DNA of 64,000 nucleotides from Idiomarina rhizosphaerae (GCF_024159085.1 NZ_JAMZDE010000001.1:1-64000); one strand, 5' to 3'. Shown: positions 49,087 to 57,687, numbered from the stretch's first letter. A program made the numbers and translations. The notes: generated from the sequence alone by a model not told the origin.

Positions 49087-50034
49087 TTACTCGTCTCTGG
49101 AGGCTTTACCAAAAACGGGCATACCATCTTCATCCCACCGCAAATGTTTCACATAAGTATGGCGGTTTGGATCCCACAATGGGTCACCTTCAATTTCAGT
49201 GTAAGTACGGGCATGGTAAACCAGCAATACAGACTCATCGTCTTCGGCGACAGTAAAACTGTTATGCCCTGGCCCGAAAACTTCGTCTTTGGGTTCGCTT
49301 ACTAACACAGGCTTAGCCGACTTATGCCAGCTGGCCGGATCCATTAAATCGGCGTCTTGATCCGCCCAAAGTAGTCCCATGGCATAGTTTTCGTCGGTAG
49401 CACTGGCAGAGTAAGTCACGAATACTTTACCGTTACGCTGCAGCACTGCTGGTCCCTCATTCACCATAAAGCCACGGCACTCCCACTCAAATTCAGGGAT
49501 GGTCAGGCGAACAGGCTCTGACGACAGAGTCCATGGGTTCTCCATAGTCGCAATTAAGAGGTTTGAATTGCCGGGAATGTCTTCCTCTTTCTGAGCCCAC
49601 ATGTAATAGAGCTGGCCCTTGTGAGTAAAAGTCGTTGCATCAAGACAAAAGGTATCAATACCCGTGTCTATCTGCCCCATAAACTCCCACTCTCCGGTTA
49701 ACGGGTTGTCATCTTTGCAGCGAATGGCGTACATACGATGCTGGAACAAATCGTCTTTGATTTCCCGACTGGGGGCCGCGGCAAAATACACATACCAGGC
49801 GCCTTCATTGAAATGAATTTCAGGCGCCCAGATAAGCTCAGAATAAGGGCCGGTATCCGGTTTGTGCCAAACCGAAACCGTTTCAGCTGACGCCAGGCCG
49901 TCAATAGTGCGCGCTCTTCTTAACTCTATTCTGTCGTAGGCGGGCACCGACGCAGTAAAGTAATAGAATCCATCGCTATGCTTATAAATAAACGGATCAG
50001 CTCGTTGTTCTATTAAAGGTTTTAAAATTGACAT
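49087..50034 (-). CDS. Cytoplasmic GH43 alpha-L-arabinofuranosidase
   Basis: A 315-residue GH43 enzyme with no signal peptide, so it should act in the cytoplasm on imported arabino-oligosaccharides. Active-site residues are Asp in QRADPFIY, Asp in FCLDATTF and Glu in MVNEGPAVL. It closely resembles the exported enzyme at 45675 (GH43 subfamily 26 type). It begins 27 bases downstream of the GPH transporter gene with AGAGG before the ATG. Together they make an uptake-and-trim unit. Confidence 0.87.
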   Translation of the reverse strand: MSILKPLIEQRADPFIYKHSDGFYYFTASVPAYDRIELRRARTIDGLASAETVSVWHKPDTGPYSELIWAPEIHFNEGAWYVYFAAAPSREIKDDLFQHRMYAIRCKDDNPLTGEWEFMGQIDTGIDTFCLDATTFTHKGQLYYMWAQKEEDIPGNSNLLIATMENPWTLSSEPVRLTIPEFEWECRGFMVNEGPAVLQRNGKVFVTYSASATDENYAMGLLWADQDADLMDPASWHKSAKPVLVSEPKDEVFGPGHNSFTVAEDDESVLLVYHARTYTEIEGDPLWDPNRHTYVKHLRWDEDGMPVFGKASRDE

Positions 50035-50060
50035 ATGCCCTCTATCGGTATTATTAATCT

Positions 50061-51455
50061 TTAATTCTTCTCAGACTTTAACGTGGGAATCACCACTTCT
50101 TCGCCTTCTAAACCATCAGCTTTCATGGCTTTAAAGTATTTATCCGTAATTTTGTATTTGAACATCAATAAGCCCATTAAGGTGTGGAACACACCTGGAA
50201 TAACACTGAGCATAAGCGCTATGCCGAACAGGGCAAACTCAGTTTGCTCCTGATCGGGAACATAACCGAAAAAGGTTAAAAGCGAACCGACAATAAAGCC
50301 CGCCAGACCCATACCGGCTTTTTGTGCAAAGGAAATACCACCGAAAGCTAAGCCAGAAACTCGCTCGCCGGTTTTGTGGTGACCGTAGTCGACCGATTCA
50401 GATATCGCTGACCAGAATACCGGTGCGTGTAAGTCGACAACAAAAGAAACCAGAAAATACAAGATAAAGGCTGCGACAACGTCATTTGGTCCGACAAAGA
50501 AGAACAGCATCACACTCAATACACCGACTGCCACCTGGCTATAGCGGAACAATTTAACTTTACAAAAGCGCTTGGTTATCCAGGTAGAAGCAATCATTGC
50601 AAGCAATGCACCGATAACGCCGGTTGCAAGGAACATCGATAACAGAGTGCTGTCACCACCAAGATAGTATTTGGCATAATAGGCAGCTACCGAACCCCGT
50701 ATAACGTAGCCAATGGTGCCAATTACGCAAACTCCGACCAGAACTTGCCATTGATCATTTTTTAACAGGACTTTGAACTGCTGCCACAAAGATTTCGGGT
50801 TTATTTCATGACGCACCCGCTCAGTTGTCGTGAAGAAACAGAACAGGAACAGTATTGTTGCCATTAAAGCCATTAGCCCCATAGCAAACTGATACCCCTG
50901 AGCTTCCTGTCCTTCGCCCCAGCGCGCCGCCAGAATAGGTACAATAATAGTGACCAGAAACGCCGCTATTTTCGCAAAAAACAGACGGTAACCGTTGGCT
51001 GACAAGCGATCTTTAGGGTCGTTGGTCAGCACTCCAATAAGCGAAATGTAAGGGATAGTGACCGCGGTCGTCATGATAGTCATGAAGATATAAGTGGAAT
51101 ATGCCCAGACCAGCTTGCTTGCGTACTCTAAGTCCGGAGTTGTAAATGTCAGAAAAACGGAGATGCCAAAGGGAACGGAGAAGAATAAAAAATAAGGACG
51201 ATAACGTCCCCAGCGAGTATCAACTTTGTCCGTAATGACGCCCATCAACGGGTCGGTGAAAGCGTCTACAAACCGGACTAGAAGTAAAAGTAGCCCGACA
51301 TCTTCAGGTCTTAGACCGAAAATATCGGTGTAGAAGAAAGTTATAATGAGCATCATGGAGGATATGACGACGTTTACAGCCATATCCCCAGAGCCAAAAC
51401 CAACCTTCTCCAGCGTTGTTAATTTTTGTGTTTTCACACATCCCCCGTCCGGCAC
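50061..51455 (-). CDS. GPH-family (glycoside-pentoside-hexuronide) cation symporter
   Basis: A 464-residue membrane transporter of the major facilitator superfamily with about 12 helices. Family features are KVGFGSGDMAVN near the start, FTDPLMGVITDKVDTRWGRYRPY (the loop 2-3 motif) and ESVDYGHHKTGERVSG. Such carriers move melibiose, xylosides or arabinosides with Na+ or H+. The first start codon is GTG at 51455; a second GTG six codons on (51437), just after GGGGGA, is equally plausible. It is followed by the cytoplasmic GH43. A motif-A operator lies 35 bases upstream. Confidence 0.88.
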   Translation of the reverse strand: MPDGGCVKTQKLTTLEKVGFGSGDMAVNVVISSMMLIITFFYTDIFGLRPEDVGLLLLLVRFVDAFTDPLMGVITDKVDTRWGRYRPYFLFFSVPFGISVFLTFTTPDLEYASKLVWAYSTYIFMTIMTTAVTIPYISLIGVLTNDPKDRLSANGYRLFFAKIAAFLVTIIVPILAARWGEGQEAQGYQFAMGLMALMATILFLFCFFTTTERVRHEINPKSLWQQFKVLLKNDQWQVLVGVCVIGTIGYVIRGSVAAYYAKYYLGGDSTLLSMFLATGVIGALLAMIASTWITKRFCKVKLFRYSQVAVGVLSVMLFFFVGPNDVVAAFILYFLVSFVVDLHAPVFWSAISESVDYGHHKTGERVSGLAFGGISFAQKAGMGLAGFIVGSLLTFFGYVPDQEQTEFALFGIALMLSVIPGVFHTLMGLLMFKYKITDKYFKAMKADGLEGEEVVIPTLKSEKN

Positions 51456-51491
51456 ATCATTATAAATTTGTTATCGAATTTTTTGATTGGT

Positions 51492-51507
51492 CATATTGTA
51501 TTACTTA
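51492..51507. promoter_or_regulatory. Candidate operator, motif A, copy 3
   Basis: The minus strand reads TAAGTAATACAATATG at 51507-51492, sharing AGTAATACAATA with copy 2. It lies between the divergent GPH transporter and endo-arabinanase genes, nearer the transporter. Confidence 0.6.
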
Positions 51508-51545
51508 TAAGTGGGTGTCAAGATACCTGACAGTAGGTAATTCAG

Positions 51546-51561
51546 TTTACGTTAACGTAAA
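51546..51561. promoter_or_regulatory. Candidate operator, motif B, copy 1
   Basis: TTTACGTTAACGTAAA is a perfect 16-base palindrome, 50 bases before the endo-arabinanase ATG. It matches the TTWACGTNAACGTWAA core shared with 52734 and 52830. Confidence 0.65.
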
Positions 51562-51610
51562 TAATTTTTTTATAATTAAAACGTACATAGATAAATAAGG
51601 GGTTCCACCT

Positions 51611-52645
51611 ATGCCTAAAAACAATTCAGTTAAGTGGCTTAGTGCACTGGCTATCTCAGCTTCTGTCAGTCTGAGTTCCGTCGCCAATGCAGAACAAGTG
51701 AGTATTCACGATCCGGTCATGGCTAAAGAAGGGGATACCTATTACCTCTTTTCAACCGGCCCTGGTATTACCTTTTATAGCTCAGACGATATGGAAAACT
51801 GGCAACATGAAGGACGCGTTTTTGCCGGCGAACCCGAGTGGGCTAAAGAGGTTGCACCAGAATTTGGTGGTCACTTGTGGGCTCCGGATGTTTTTCACCA
51901 TAATGATCAGTACTACCTGTATTATTCTGTTTCACAATTTGGCGAAAATACTTCTGCTATTGGCGTAACAGTGAATAAAACCTTAGACCAGGACTCTTCT
52001 GAGTACGAATGGGAGGACAAAGGCATTGTCGTTCAGTCAGTACCTAACCGTGATCTCTGGAATGCTATTGATCCGAACATCATTATTGATGACGACGGTA
52101 CACCCTGGATGAGTTTTGGTTCTTTCTGGGCTGGTATGAAACTGGTGAAGATGAAAGATAACCTGACGGAGATTGCCCAGCCCGAAGAGTGGTATACCCT
52201 GGCCAAGCTCGACCGCCCGGCGTTTACACCAGATGCTGAAGCCGGACCTGCTGAAATTGAAGCGCCCTTTATTTTCAAGCATAACGATTACTACTACTTA
52301 TTCGTTTCCTATGGAAAATGCTGCCGGGGAGCAGACAGCACCTATCATATGGCGGTTGGTCGCTCAAAAGAGGTAAAAGGCCCTTACCTCGATAAAGACG
52401 GTGTCGACATGGCAAAAGGCGGCGGCTCTATCGTGCTCAAGGGTAATGACGAATGGTACGGTGTTGGCCATAACAGTATTTACAACTTTGGCGACACTGA
52501 TTATCTGGTTTTTCATGCTTATGAAGCCGCTGATAATGGATTGCAAAAGTTAAAAATTGCCCCCGTTAACTGGTCGGATGGGTGGCCAGAAATCGATGAA
52601 TCCATACTGAAAGAATATCAAAGCAAGCTCATTAAAAAGGATTAA
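51611..52645 (+). CDS. Secreted GH43 endo-alpha-1,5-L-arabinanase
   Basis: A 344-residue enzyme with a signal peptide (MPKNNSVKWLSALAISASVSLSSVANA). Catalytic residues of endo-arabinanases are seen: base Asp in SIHDPVMAKEGDTYYLFSTG, Asp in WNAIDPNIIIDDDG and acid Glu in AEIEAPFIFKHNDYYYLFVSYGKCC. The HLWAPDVFHH and VGHNSIYNF segments match Cellvibrio Arb43A-like enzymes. It would cut the backbone of linear arabinan outside the cell. A terminator follows at 52667. Confidence 0.9.
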   Translation: MPKNNSVKWLSALAISASVSLSSVANAEQVSIHDPVMAKEGDTYYLFSTGPGITFYSSDDMENWQHEGRVFAGEPEWAKEVAPEFGGHLWAPDVFHHNDQYYLYYSVSQFGENTSAIGVTVNKTLDQDSSEYEWEDKGIVVQSVPNRDLWNAIDPNIIIDDDGTPWMSFGSFWAGMKLVKMKDNLTEIAQPEEWYTLAKLDRPAFTPDAEAGPAEIEAPFIFKHNDYYYLFVSYGKCCRGADSTYHMAVGRSKEVKGPYLDKDGVDMAKGGGSIVLKGNDEWYGVGHNSIYNFGDTDYLVFHAYEAADNGLQKLKIAPVNWSDGWPEIDESILKEYQSKLIKKD

Positions 52646-52666
52646 AACCTGCCCAGGATCCTATAG

Positions 52667-52719
52667 AGGGAAGCGTTTTGAAGAGTTTATCGACTCCTAA
52701 AAAGCTTCCCTTATTTTTG
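52667..52719 (+). terminator. Terminator after the endo-arabinanase gene
   Basis: GGGAAGC (52668-52674) pairs with GCTTCCC (52704-52710), with further inner pairing (TTTT/AAAA and GAGT/ACTC). TTATTTTT follows on the plus strand. The gap before the next gene thus has its own promoter region. Confidence 0.65.
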
Positions 52720-52733
52720 CCCACAAAAAATCA

Positions 52734-52751
52734 GTTAACGTAAACGTTAAC
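52734..52751. promoter_or_regulatory. Candidate operator, motif B, copy 2
   Basis: GTTAACGTAAACGTTAAC is an 18-base dyad (GTTAACGT/ACGTTAAC, two-base centre), upstream of the lectin-GH43 gene at 52870. Confidence 0.7.
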
Positions 52752-52813
52752 CAACATTTTTTTGCATTTAGGGTTGCAACGGTCAAATACTGGTCATACA
52801 CTCAACCGTATTA

Positions 52814-52828
52814 TAGTAATACAAATAC
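52814..52828. promoter_or_regulatory. Candidate operator, motif A, copy 4
   Basis: TAGTAATACAAATAC shares AGTAATACAA with copies 2 and 3. It lies one base before motif B copy 3, 42 bases upstream of the ATG of the lectin-GH43 gene. Confidence 0.55.
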
Positions 52829-52829
52829 A

Positions 52830-52847
52830 GTTAACGTGAACGTTAAC
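52830..52847. promoter_or_regulatory. Candidate operator, motif B, copy 3
   Basis: GTTAACGTGAACGTTAAC differs by one base from copy 2. It ends 22 bases before the ATG at 52870, where binding would block the promoter or ribosome entry. Confidence 0.7.
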
Positions 52848-52869
52848 CTCGTTGACCAAATGTTAATTA

Positions 52870-54666
52870 ATGAATAAGAATAAGGCAGACGAGAATATGG
52901 TATTAGGTAAGTTTTCATCATTGAAGTTAAAAGCATTGGTCATCGCAGGCTTCCTGCTACCAGCTTTTGGCACTTACGCCGAAGAAAGTGCACCAGACAC
53001 TTTTACAAACCCAATTTACGAAAACGGCGCAGACCCCTGGCTGGAGTACTTTGATGGTAATTATTACCTGACAACGACCACATGGACCTCGCAGCTGGTT
53101 ATGCGTAAGTCCCCTACTCTAGCTGGTCTGGCCGACGCCGAGCCAGTTTACCTTTGGTCAGAAACAAGTGCTGAGCGTTGCTGTAACTTTTGGGCGTACG
53201 AGTTTCATCGGTTAAAAGGCCCCAATGGTTACCGTTGGTACATGATGTTTACGTCTGGCCGTCAGGAAGACCTTGGCGGGCAGCATCTAACCGTACTTGA
53301 AAGTGCCGGTGACGATCCTATGGGCCCTTATACGCTTAAAGGCTCTCCAATGCCGGACAGCTGGAACATTGACGGAAACTATCTACAGTACGACGACAAA
53401 CTGTATTTACTATGGTCTGAATGGGTGAACGCCGGTCAGGAAGACGAAGCTCAGTTGAACTGGATTGCCGAAATGGAAAACCCATGGACAATAACCGGCG
53501 AGCGTAAAGTGTTAACCCGCCCCGAATACGATTGGGAGCGTTCTGGTCGCCCCGTAACTGAGGGAGCCGAAACTTTACAGAGAGACGGTAGAACTTTTGT
53601 TATTTATTCCGCCAGTTACTGCGACACACCTGACTATAAATTGGGACTTATCGAGCTAACCGGGAACGACCCTCTTAATCCAAACCATTGGGAGAAAAAC
53701 CCAGAACCCGTTTTTGAACGCGGCAATGGTGTGTATGGTCCCGGACATAACGGCTTCTTTTCTTCTCCTGACGGTACCGAAGACTGGATCATTTATCACG
53801 GCAATAGCAAAGAAACGGATGGGTGCAGCGCGACTCGTTCATTGCGAGCCCAACCATTTACCTGGAACGACGATGGTACCCCGAACTTTGGTGAGCCTGT
53901 ACCGGAAGGAGAACCCGTAAACGTACCTTCAGGCGAAGACGGTCCATTCAAGGTTACTCCTCAAGGCACCTCTTTTGTTATTCGTAACGCTGCAGATAAC
54001 CAATGTTTGGCTGATGCCGATTCGACAGCTGAATGCACCGACGATAACCAATGGGTTATAGATCCAATTGGCCAAGGCGAGTTTCGCTTGGCTAATGCTG
54101 AAGGTGAGTTTCTGACGGCTGCTGACTGCGGCACTGATAATAGTGCCTGGGAAAATAAAAGTTGCCAGAAATGGCAAGTCAGCACCGGCGAAAATGGATA
54201 CTTGTCCTTCACCAACCTTGAATCGGACGAGACATTGCAGGGCCAGTGGCAGTTAAGCACGAATGAGCCAGTGGTAATGCAGAGTCGTCAAAGCGGCAAA
54301 GTAGCCAGCCTGAAAAACAACACATTAGTACAGCAGAACTGGGTAAATGAGGCTTCACAGCACTGGTATATTCGCGGCGCAGAGCAAGGGTTTGTGAACT
54401 TCGTTAATGCAGCAAACGAAAAGTGTCTGGCTATCGAGAATAACTCACTGGCCGCCGGTGCAACTGTAACCACGGGCGAATGTGCGAGCGACGCAGGTCA
54501 GTGGCGATTACAGCTTCACAGCAGCGGCGCTATGGAAGTTATTTCACGTCATTCAGGCTTAACGCTCGATTTAGCAAGCTGCGGACTTAAGGAAGGGATG
54601 TCCATTAACCAGGCTCCCGCTAATGACACCTTATGTCAGCATTTTTTTATAAGACAAGTGCAGTAG
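52870..54666 (+). CDS. Secreted GH43 arabinofuranosidase with C-terminal ricin-type lectin domain
   Basis: A 598-residue protein: signal sequence (to about residue 38, hydrophobic core LKALVIAGFLLPAFG), GH43 propeller (about 45-345) and a RICIN beta-trefoil (about 360-598). GH43 residues are Asp in NGADPWLEY, Asp in WNIDGNYLQY and Glu in PVTEGAETL. The trefoil has ADNQCLADADSTAECTDDNQW, QKWQV and EKCLAIENNSLAAGATVTTGEC. A second ATG (52900, MVLGKFSSLKLK) is an alternative start; neither has a strong ribosome-binding site. Motif A and motif B sites sit just upstream. The lectin part probably anchors the enzyme on polysaccharide. Confidence 0.87.
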   Translation: MNKNKADENMVLGKFSSLKLKALVIAGFLLPAFGTYAEESAPDTFTNPIYENGADPWLEYFDGNYYLTTTTWTSQLVMRKSPTLAGLADAEPVYLWSETSAERCCNFWAYEFHRLKGPNGYRWYMMFTSGRQEDLGGQHLTVLESAGDDPMGPYTLKGSPMPDSWNIDGNYLQYDDKLYLLWSEWVNAGQEDEAQLNWIAEMENPWTITGERKVLTRPEYDWERSGRPVTEGAETLQRDGRTFVIYSASYCDTPDYKLGLIELTGNDPLNPNHWEKNPEPVFERGNGVYGPGHNGFFSSPDGTEDWIIYHGNSKETDGCSATRSLRAQPFTWNDDGTPNFGEPVPEGEPVNVPSGEDGPFKVTPQGTSFVIRNAADNQCLADADSTAECTDDNQWVIDPIGQGEFRLANAEGEFLTAADCGTDNSAWENKSCQKWQVSTGENGYLSFTNLESDETLQGQWQLSTNEPVVMQSRQSGKVASLKNNTLVQQNWVNEASQHWYIRGAEQGFVNFVNAANEKCLAIENNSLAAGATVTTGECASDAGQWRLQLHSSGAMEVISRHSGLTLDLASCGLKEGMSINQAPANDTLCQHFFIRQVQ

Positions 54667-54773
54667 AACAATAACTTATAGCAGTAAGGTTACCTTCGGG
54701 TTTTATTTATATTACAGACACCGCTATGACTAAAACAAAAAAAGTTAGCGGCAAGATAGGAAGGGAAATTTTC

Positions 54774-57617
54774 ATGTTTAAGAAAAAATTACTAGCAACG
54801 TCAATTATGCTGGCATTAATGCCAGGAATGGCTTTAGCTCAGCAACAAGCTGAAGACGAAAATACGGCGCAGCAAGAGGAATCCTCTGAGGCGATGGAAG
54901 TGATTCAGGTATCCGGTATCCGCGGCAGTTTAAACAAGGCATTAGCTGAAAAGCGAGGCAGTGTGCAAATTGTCGATGCAATTATTGCTGAAGATATTGG
55001 TAAATTCCCTGACAACAACGTAGTTGAAGCATTGCAGCGCGTAACCGGTGTGCAGACTACGGGCCGCGGTGCAGGCGAAGTTAGCACTGTGTCAATCCGC
55101 GGTTTAACTGATGTGCATACGACTGTGAACGGACGTAATATTTTTACTGGTGCGGGGCGTGATGTATCACTACAAGATATTCCTGCCAGCTTACTATCGG
55201 GTGTTACCGTTTATAAAACGCGTTCAGCCGCTCACGTTGAGCGTGGTATTGCGGGCTCAATCAACATAGAAACTCACCGCCCATTCGATTTTGATGGCGA
55301 AAAAGTTGTGATAGCGGCTCGAGGTATTTATTCAGATCAGCCGGATGAAATCGATCCCAATATCAGTGCACTGGTAAGTGATCGCTGGGAGATTGATGGT
55401 GTAGGCGAGTTCGGGGCACTGCTTAATGTTTCTTACGCAGAAACCCACTACCGCGATGACACGATTACTGCAGGAGCAGCCTTTCCATTTTTTACAGATC
55501 AACCCGCAACAGGTTATTCACCATACTCACGTATTCCAAATAGAGATTCGCAAGGTAATCTCATTTGGCAAGGGGGACGAGAGGATGGACTGCCTACAGC
55601 ACCAGGTTCAACACTCAATGTAGATGGCGTTCCGACAGAGTATCTACTCGCACGTGATGCCATATTTGGCACATCTTTTACAGGTCTACGAAAACGTCCG
55701 GCAGCTTCGGTTTCATTGCAATGGGCACTCGACGAAACACTAGAAATTACTGCCGAAGGTTTTTATACCGGATATGAAAATAACTCTCAAAATGCTTTAT
55801 GGTTTTCAAACACTTTTGAAAACGGTAACGGCACCATTGATGCGCCAACCATTTTCGATGGCACTAACGTCGTAAAAGAAAAACAAGCAATTGGCACGGG
55901 AGGTTTTCAAAGTGGTGATTCTAACGCAGAAAAAACTGATAGCTACTTATATGCGTTAGGTGCCGAGTGGCTCCCCAACGATTATTTGACTATCAATACT
56001 GAAGTTGTGTACCAAGAAAGTGAATATGAAAGTGACTTTTTTGCTATGCGTTTTGACCGTGTAGCGCCGGGCCTAGACGTTGATTTCAATGATAATGATG
56101 GCATACCTGGCATCTCATTTTGGGATGACCCAAATACTGCTGTAAACGAAGCCGATATGGCGGCGATTGAAAACTGGAACGCGGGCACCCTTTATGATAA
56201 CGGCGACGGTAACCGGGGTGACTCTCTAGCCTTTACCTTCGATGCCGAGTATTTAGTTGGTAATGCCTACATCAATAAAGTGACGTTTGGTGGACGTTAT
56301 GAAGACCGCACAGCTGAAGCGTTTACTCGTACTCAAGAAAGTGGAATTGCAAATACATCGGTTGCCAGTTTAATTGAACAGCTGGAAGCGGGGGGCGCGT
56401 CGGGTGATGGTTCGGGCGTCGTGTATCAAGTTGATGACTACCTCGATGGTCGCGCCGATGTATTCGACAGCTTTATTACTTCGGATGGCGGCTACTTACT
56501 TGAGAATGCCAGTGTAATACGCGATATTTATGGGCTCGAAGCCGAAGATGTCTATAAAACCTTTGATATTCAAGAGGAATCTTATGCGTTATACGCTACG
56601 ACAAATTTCTTCTTAACAGAGAATATCAGTGGTGAAGTTGGCGTCCGTTACGTTAAATATAAACAAGATATGGCGTTTACAGCTGAAACGGGCACAAATA
56701 CTAATGTGTTTGAGTCAAGTTCAGCTAAAGCTGACGCAAGCAAAGTACTGCCTAGTTTAATGTTAAACTGGAATATTACTGACGATGTTGTTGGCCGTAT
56801 TGCTTATACCGAAACTCTACGTATGCCGGCCTTTGCAGACTTAAACGCACTGCAGTACTGGACTGACCCGCTCACCGAAGGTGCTACTTATGGTGAAGGT
56901 ACCGGCGGCAACCCTGATCTTGAACCAACTGAATCGAAAAACTACGATTTATCGTTGGAGTGGTATTTTGCAGATTCCAGTTCAATTTATGGTGCTTACT
57001 TTAAGCGGGAAATTGAAGGGCTAGTAGTGCCTGGCCGTAAAACTGTTGTTCGTGAAGGTAATGATGGCGTAACCCGCCCTTATGTCTTAAGTGCACCTGT
57101 GAACGCGTCTAACGGTGAGCTATCTGGCTTCGAATTAGGGGCGGTTTACTTCCCTGAGAACTTACCATCTATGCTCGACGGATTAGGTGTACAGGCCAGC
57201 TTCACTTTGCTTGATTCGTCACAAGATACTCCAGATTATGATGAAGAAGGTAATATCTCTAATTATATTGACTCAAACATGGCTGGTGTATCAGATGAAT
57301 CCTACAGTATTGTCGGTATTTACGAGCGTGACTCGTTCGACATGCGTTTATCCTATGTATGGCGTTCAGAATTCTACACGGGTAATGAAGCAGCTATATT
57401 TGCTAACCCATTACAATTTTGGAATCGTCCAGAACAAAGTTTAGATTTCCAATTTAGCTACGACGTTACCGATGATTTTGTAGTTACATTTGACGCAACT
57501 AACATTCTTGATGACGTTTACCAGAGCTATTACGGCGAAGGTAACGATAATCTGTTCAACTTTAGTAACGCTATTTACTCACGTACATTTGCATTGGGCG
57601 TCCGTTACTCGTTCTAA
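54774..57617 (+). CDS. TonB-dependent receptor, Caulobacter/Xanthomonas type, for arabino-oligosaccharides
   Basis: A 947-residue outer-membrane receptor. The signal peptide is MFKKKLLATSIMLALMPGMALA. The plug domain contains VSGIRGSLNKALAEKRGSVQ and EDIGKFPDNNVVEALQRVTG, as in TIGR01782-type sugar receptors. A 22-strand barrel follows, ending in GVRYSF with the terminal Phe used for BAM assembly. The start is at MFKKKLL, preceded by AGGAAGG; an upstream in-frame ATG (54726) would add 16 residues not fitting a signal peptide. It follows the lectin-GH43 gene after about 110 bases and is the likely entry port for arabino-oligosaccharides. Confidence 0.9.
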   Translation: MFKKKLLATSIMLALMPGMALAQQQAEDENTAQQEESSEAMEVIQVSGIRGSLNKALAEKRGSVQIVDAIIAEDIGKFPDNNVVEALQRVTGVQTTGRGAGEVSTVSIRGLTDVHTTVNGRNIFTGAGRDVSLQDIPASLLSGVTVYKTRSAAHVERGIAGSINIETHRPFDFDGEKVVIAARGIYSDQPDEIDPNISALVSDRWEIDGVGEFGALLNVSYAETHYRDDTITAGAAFPFFTDQPATGYSPYSRIPNRDSQGNLIWQGGREDGLPTAPGSTLNVDGVPTEYLLARDAIFGTSFTGLRKRPAASVSLQWALDETLEITAEGFYTGYENNSQNALWFSNTFENGNGTIDAPTIFDGTNVVKEKQAIGTGGFQSGDSNAEKTDSYLYALGAEWLPNDYLTINTEVVYQESEYESDFFAMRFDRVAPGLDVDFNDNDGIPGISFWDDPNTAVNEADMAAIENWNAGTLYDNGDGNRGDSLAFTFDAEYLVGNAYINKVTFGGRYEDRTAEAFTRTQESGIANTSVASLIEQLEAGGASGDGSGVVYQVDDYLDGRADVFDSFITSDGGYLLENASVIRDIYGLEAEDVYKTFDIQEESYALYATTNFFLTENISGEVGVRYVKYKQDMAFTAETGTNTNVFESSSAKADASKVLPSLMLNWNITDDVVGRIAYTETLRMPAFADLNALQYWTDPLTEGATYGEGTGGNPDLEPTESKNYDLSLEWYFADSSSIYGAYFKREIEGLVVPGRKTVVREGNDGVTRPYVLSAPVNASNGELSGFELGAVYFPENLPSMLDGLGVQASFTLLDSSQDTPDYDEEGNISNYIDSNMAGVSDESYSIVGIYERDSFDMRLSYVWRSEFYTGNEAAIFANPLQFWNRPEQSLDFQFSYDVTDDFVVTFDATNILDDVYQSYYGEGNDNLFNFSNAIYSRTFALGVRYSF

Positions 57618-57650
57618 TTTAGATTACCGAATAAGCCAGCTAAAACAAAA

Positions 57651-57677
57651 AGCTACCAATTATTGGTAGCTTTTTTT
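57651..57677. terminator. Bidirectional terminator after the TonB receptor gene
   Basis: AGCTACCAA (57651-57659) pairs with TTGGTAGCT (57663-57671) around a three-base loop; T7 follows on the plus strand and TTTTTGTTTTA on the minus strand. It can serve both the receptor gene and the convergent GrpB-like gene. Confidence 0.85.
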
Positions 57678-57687
57678 GCTCAAGTGC

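Noticed and set aside
54660..54773. Possible motif A copy before the TonB receptor (AGTAAGGTTAC)
   Set aside because: It keeps only GTAA/TTAC arms with a two-base centre and lacks the shared AATAC core; too weak to count as a fifth site.
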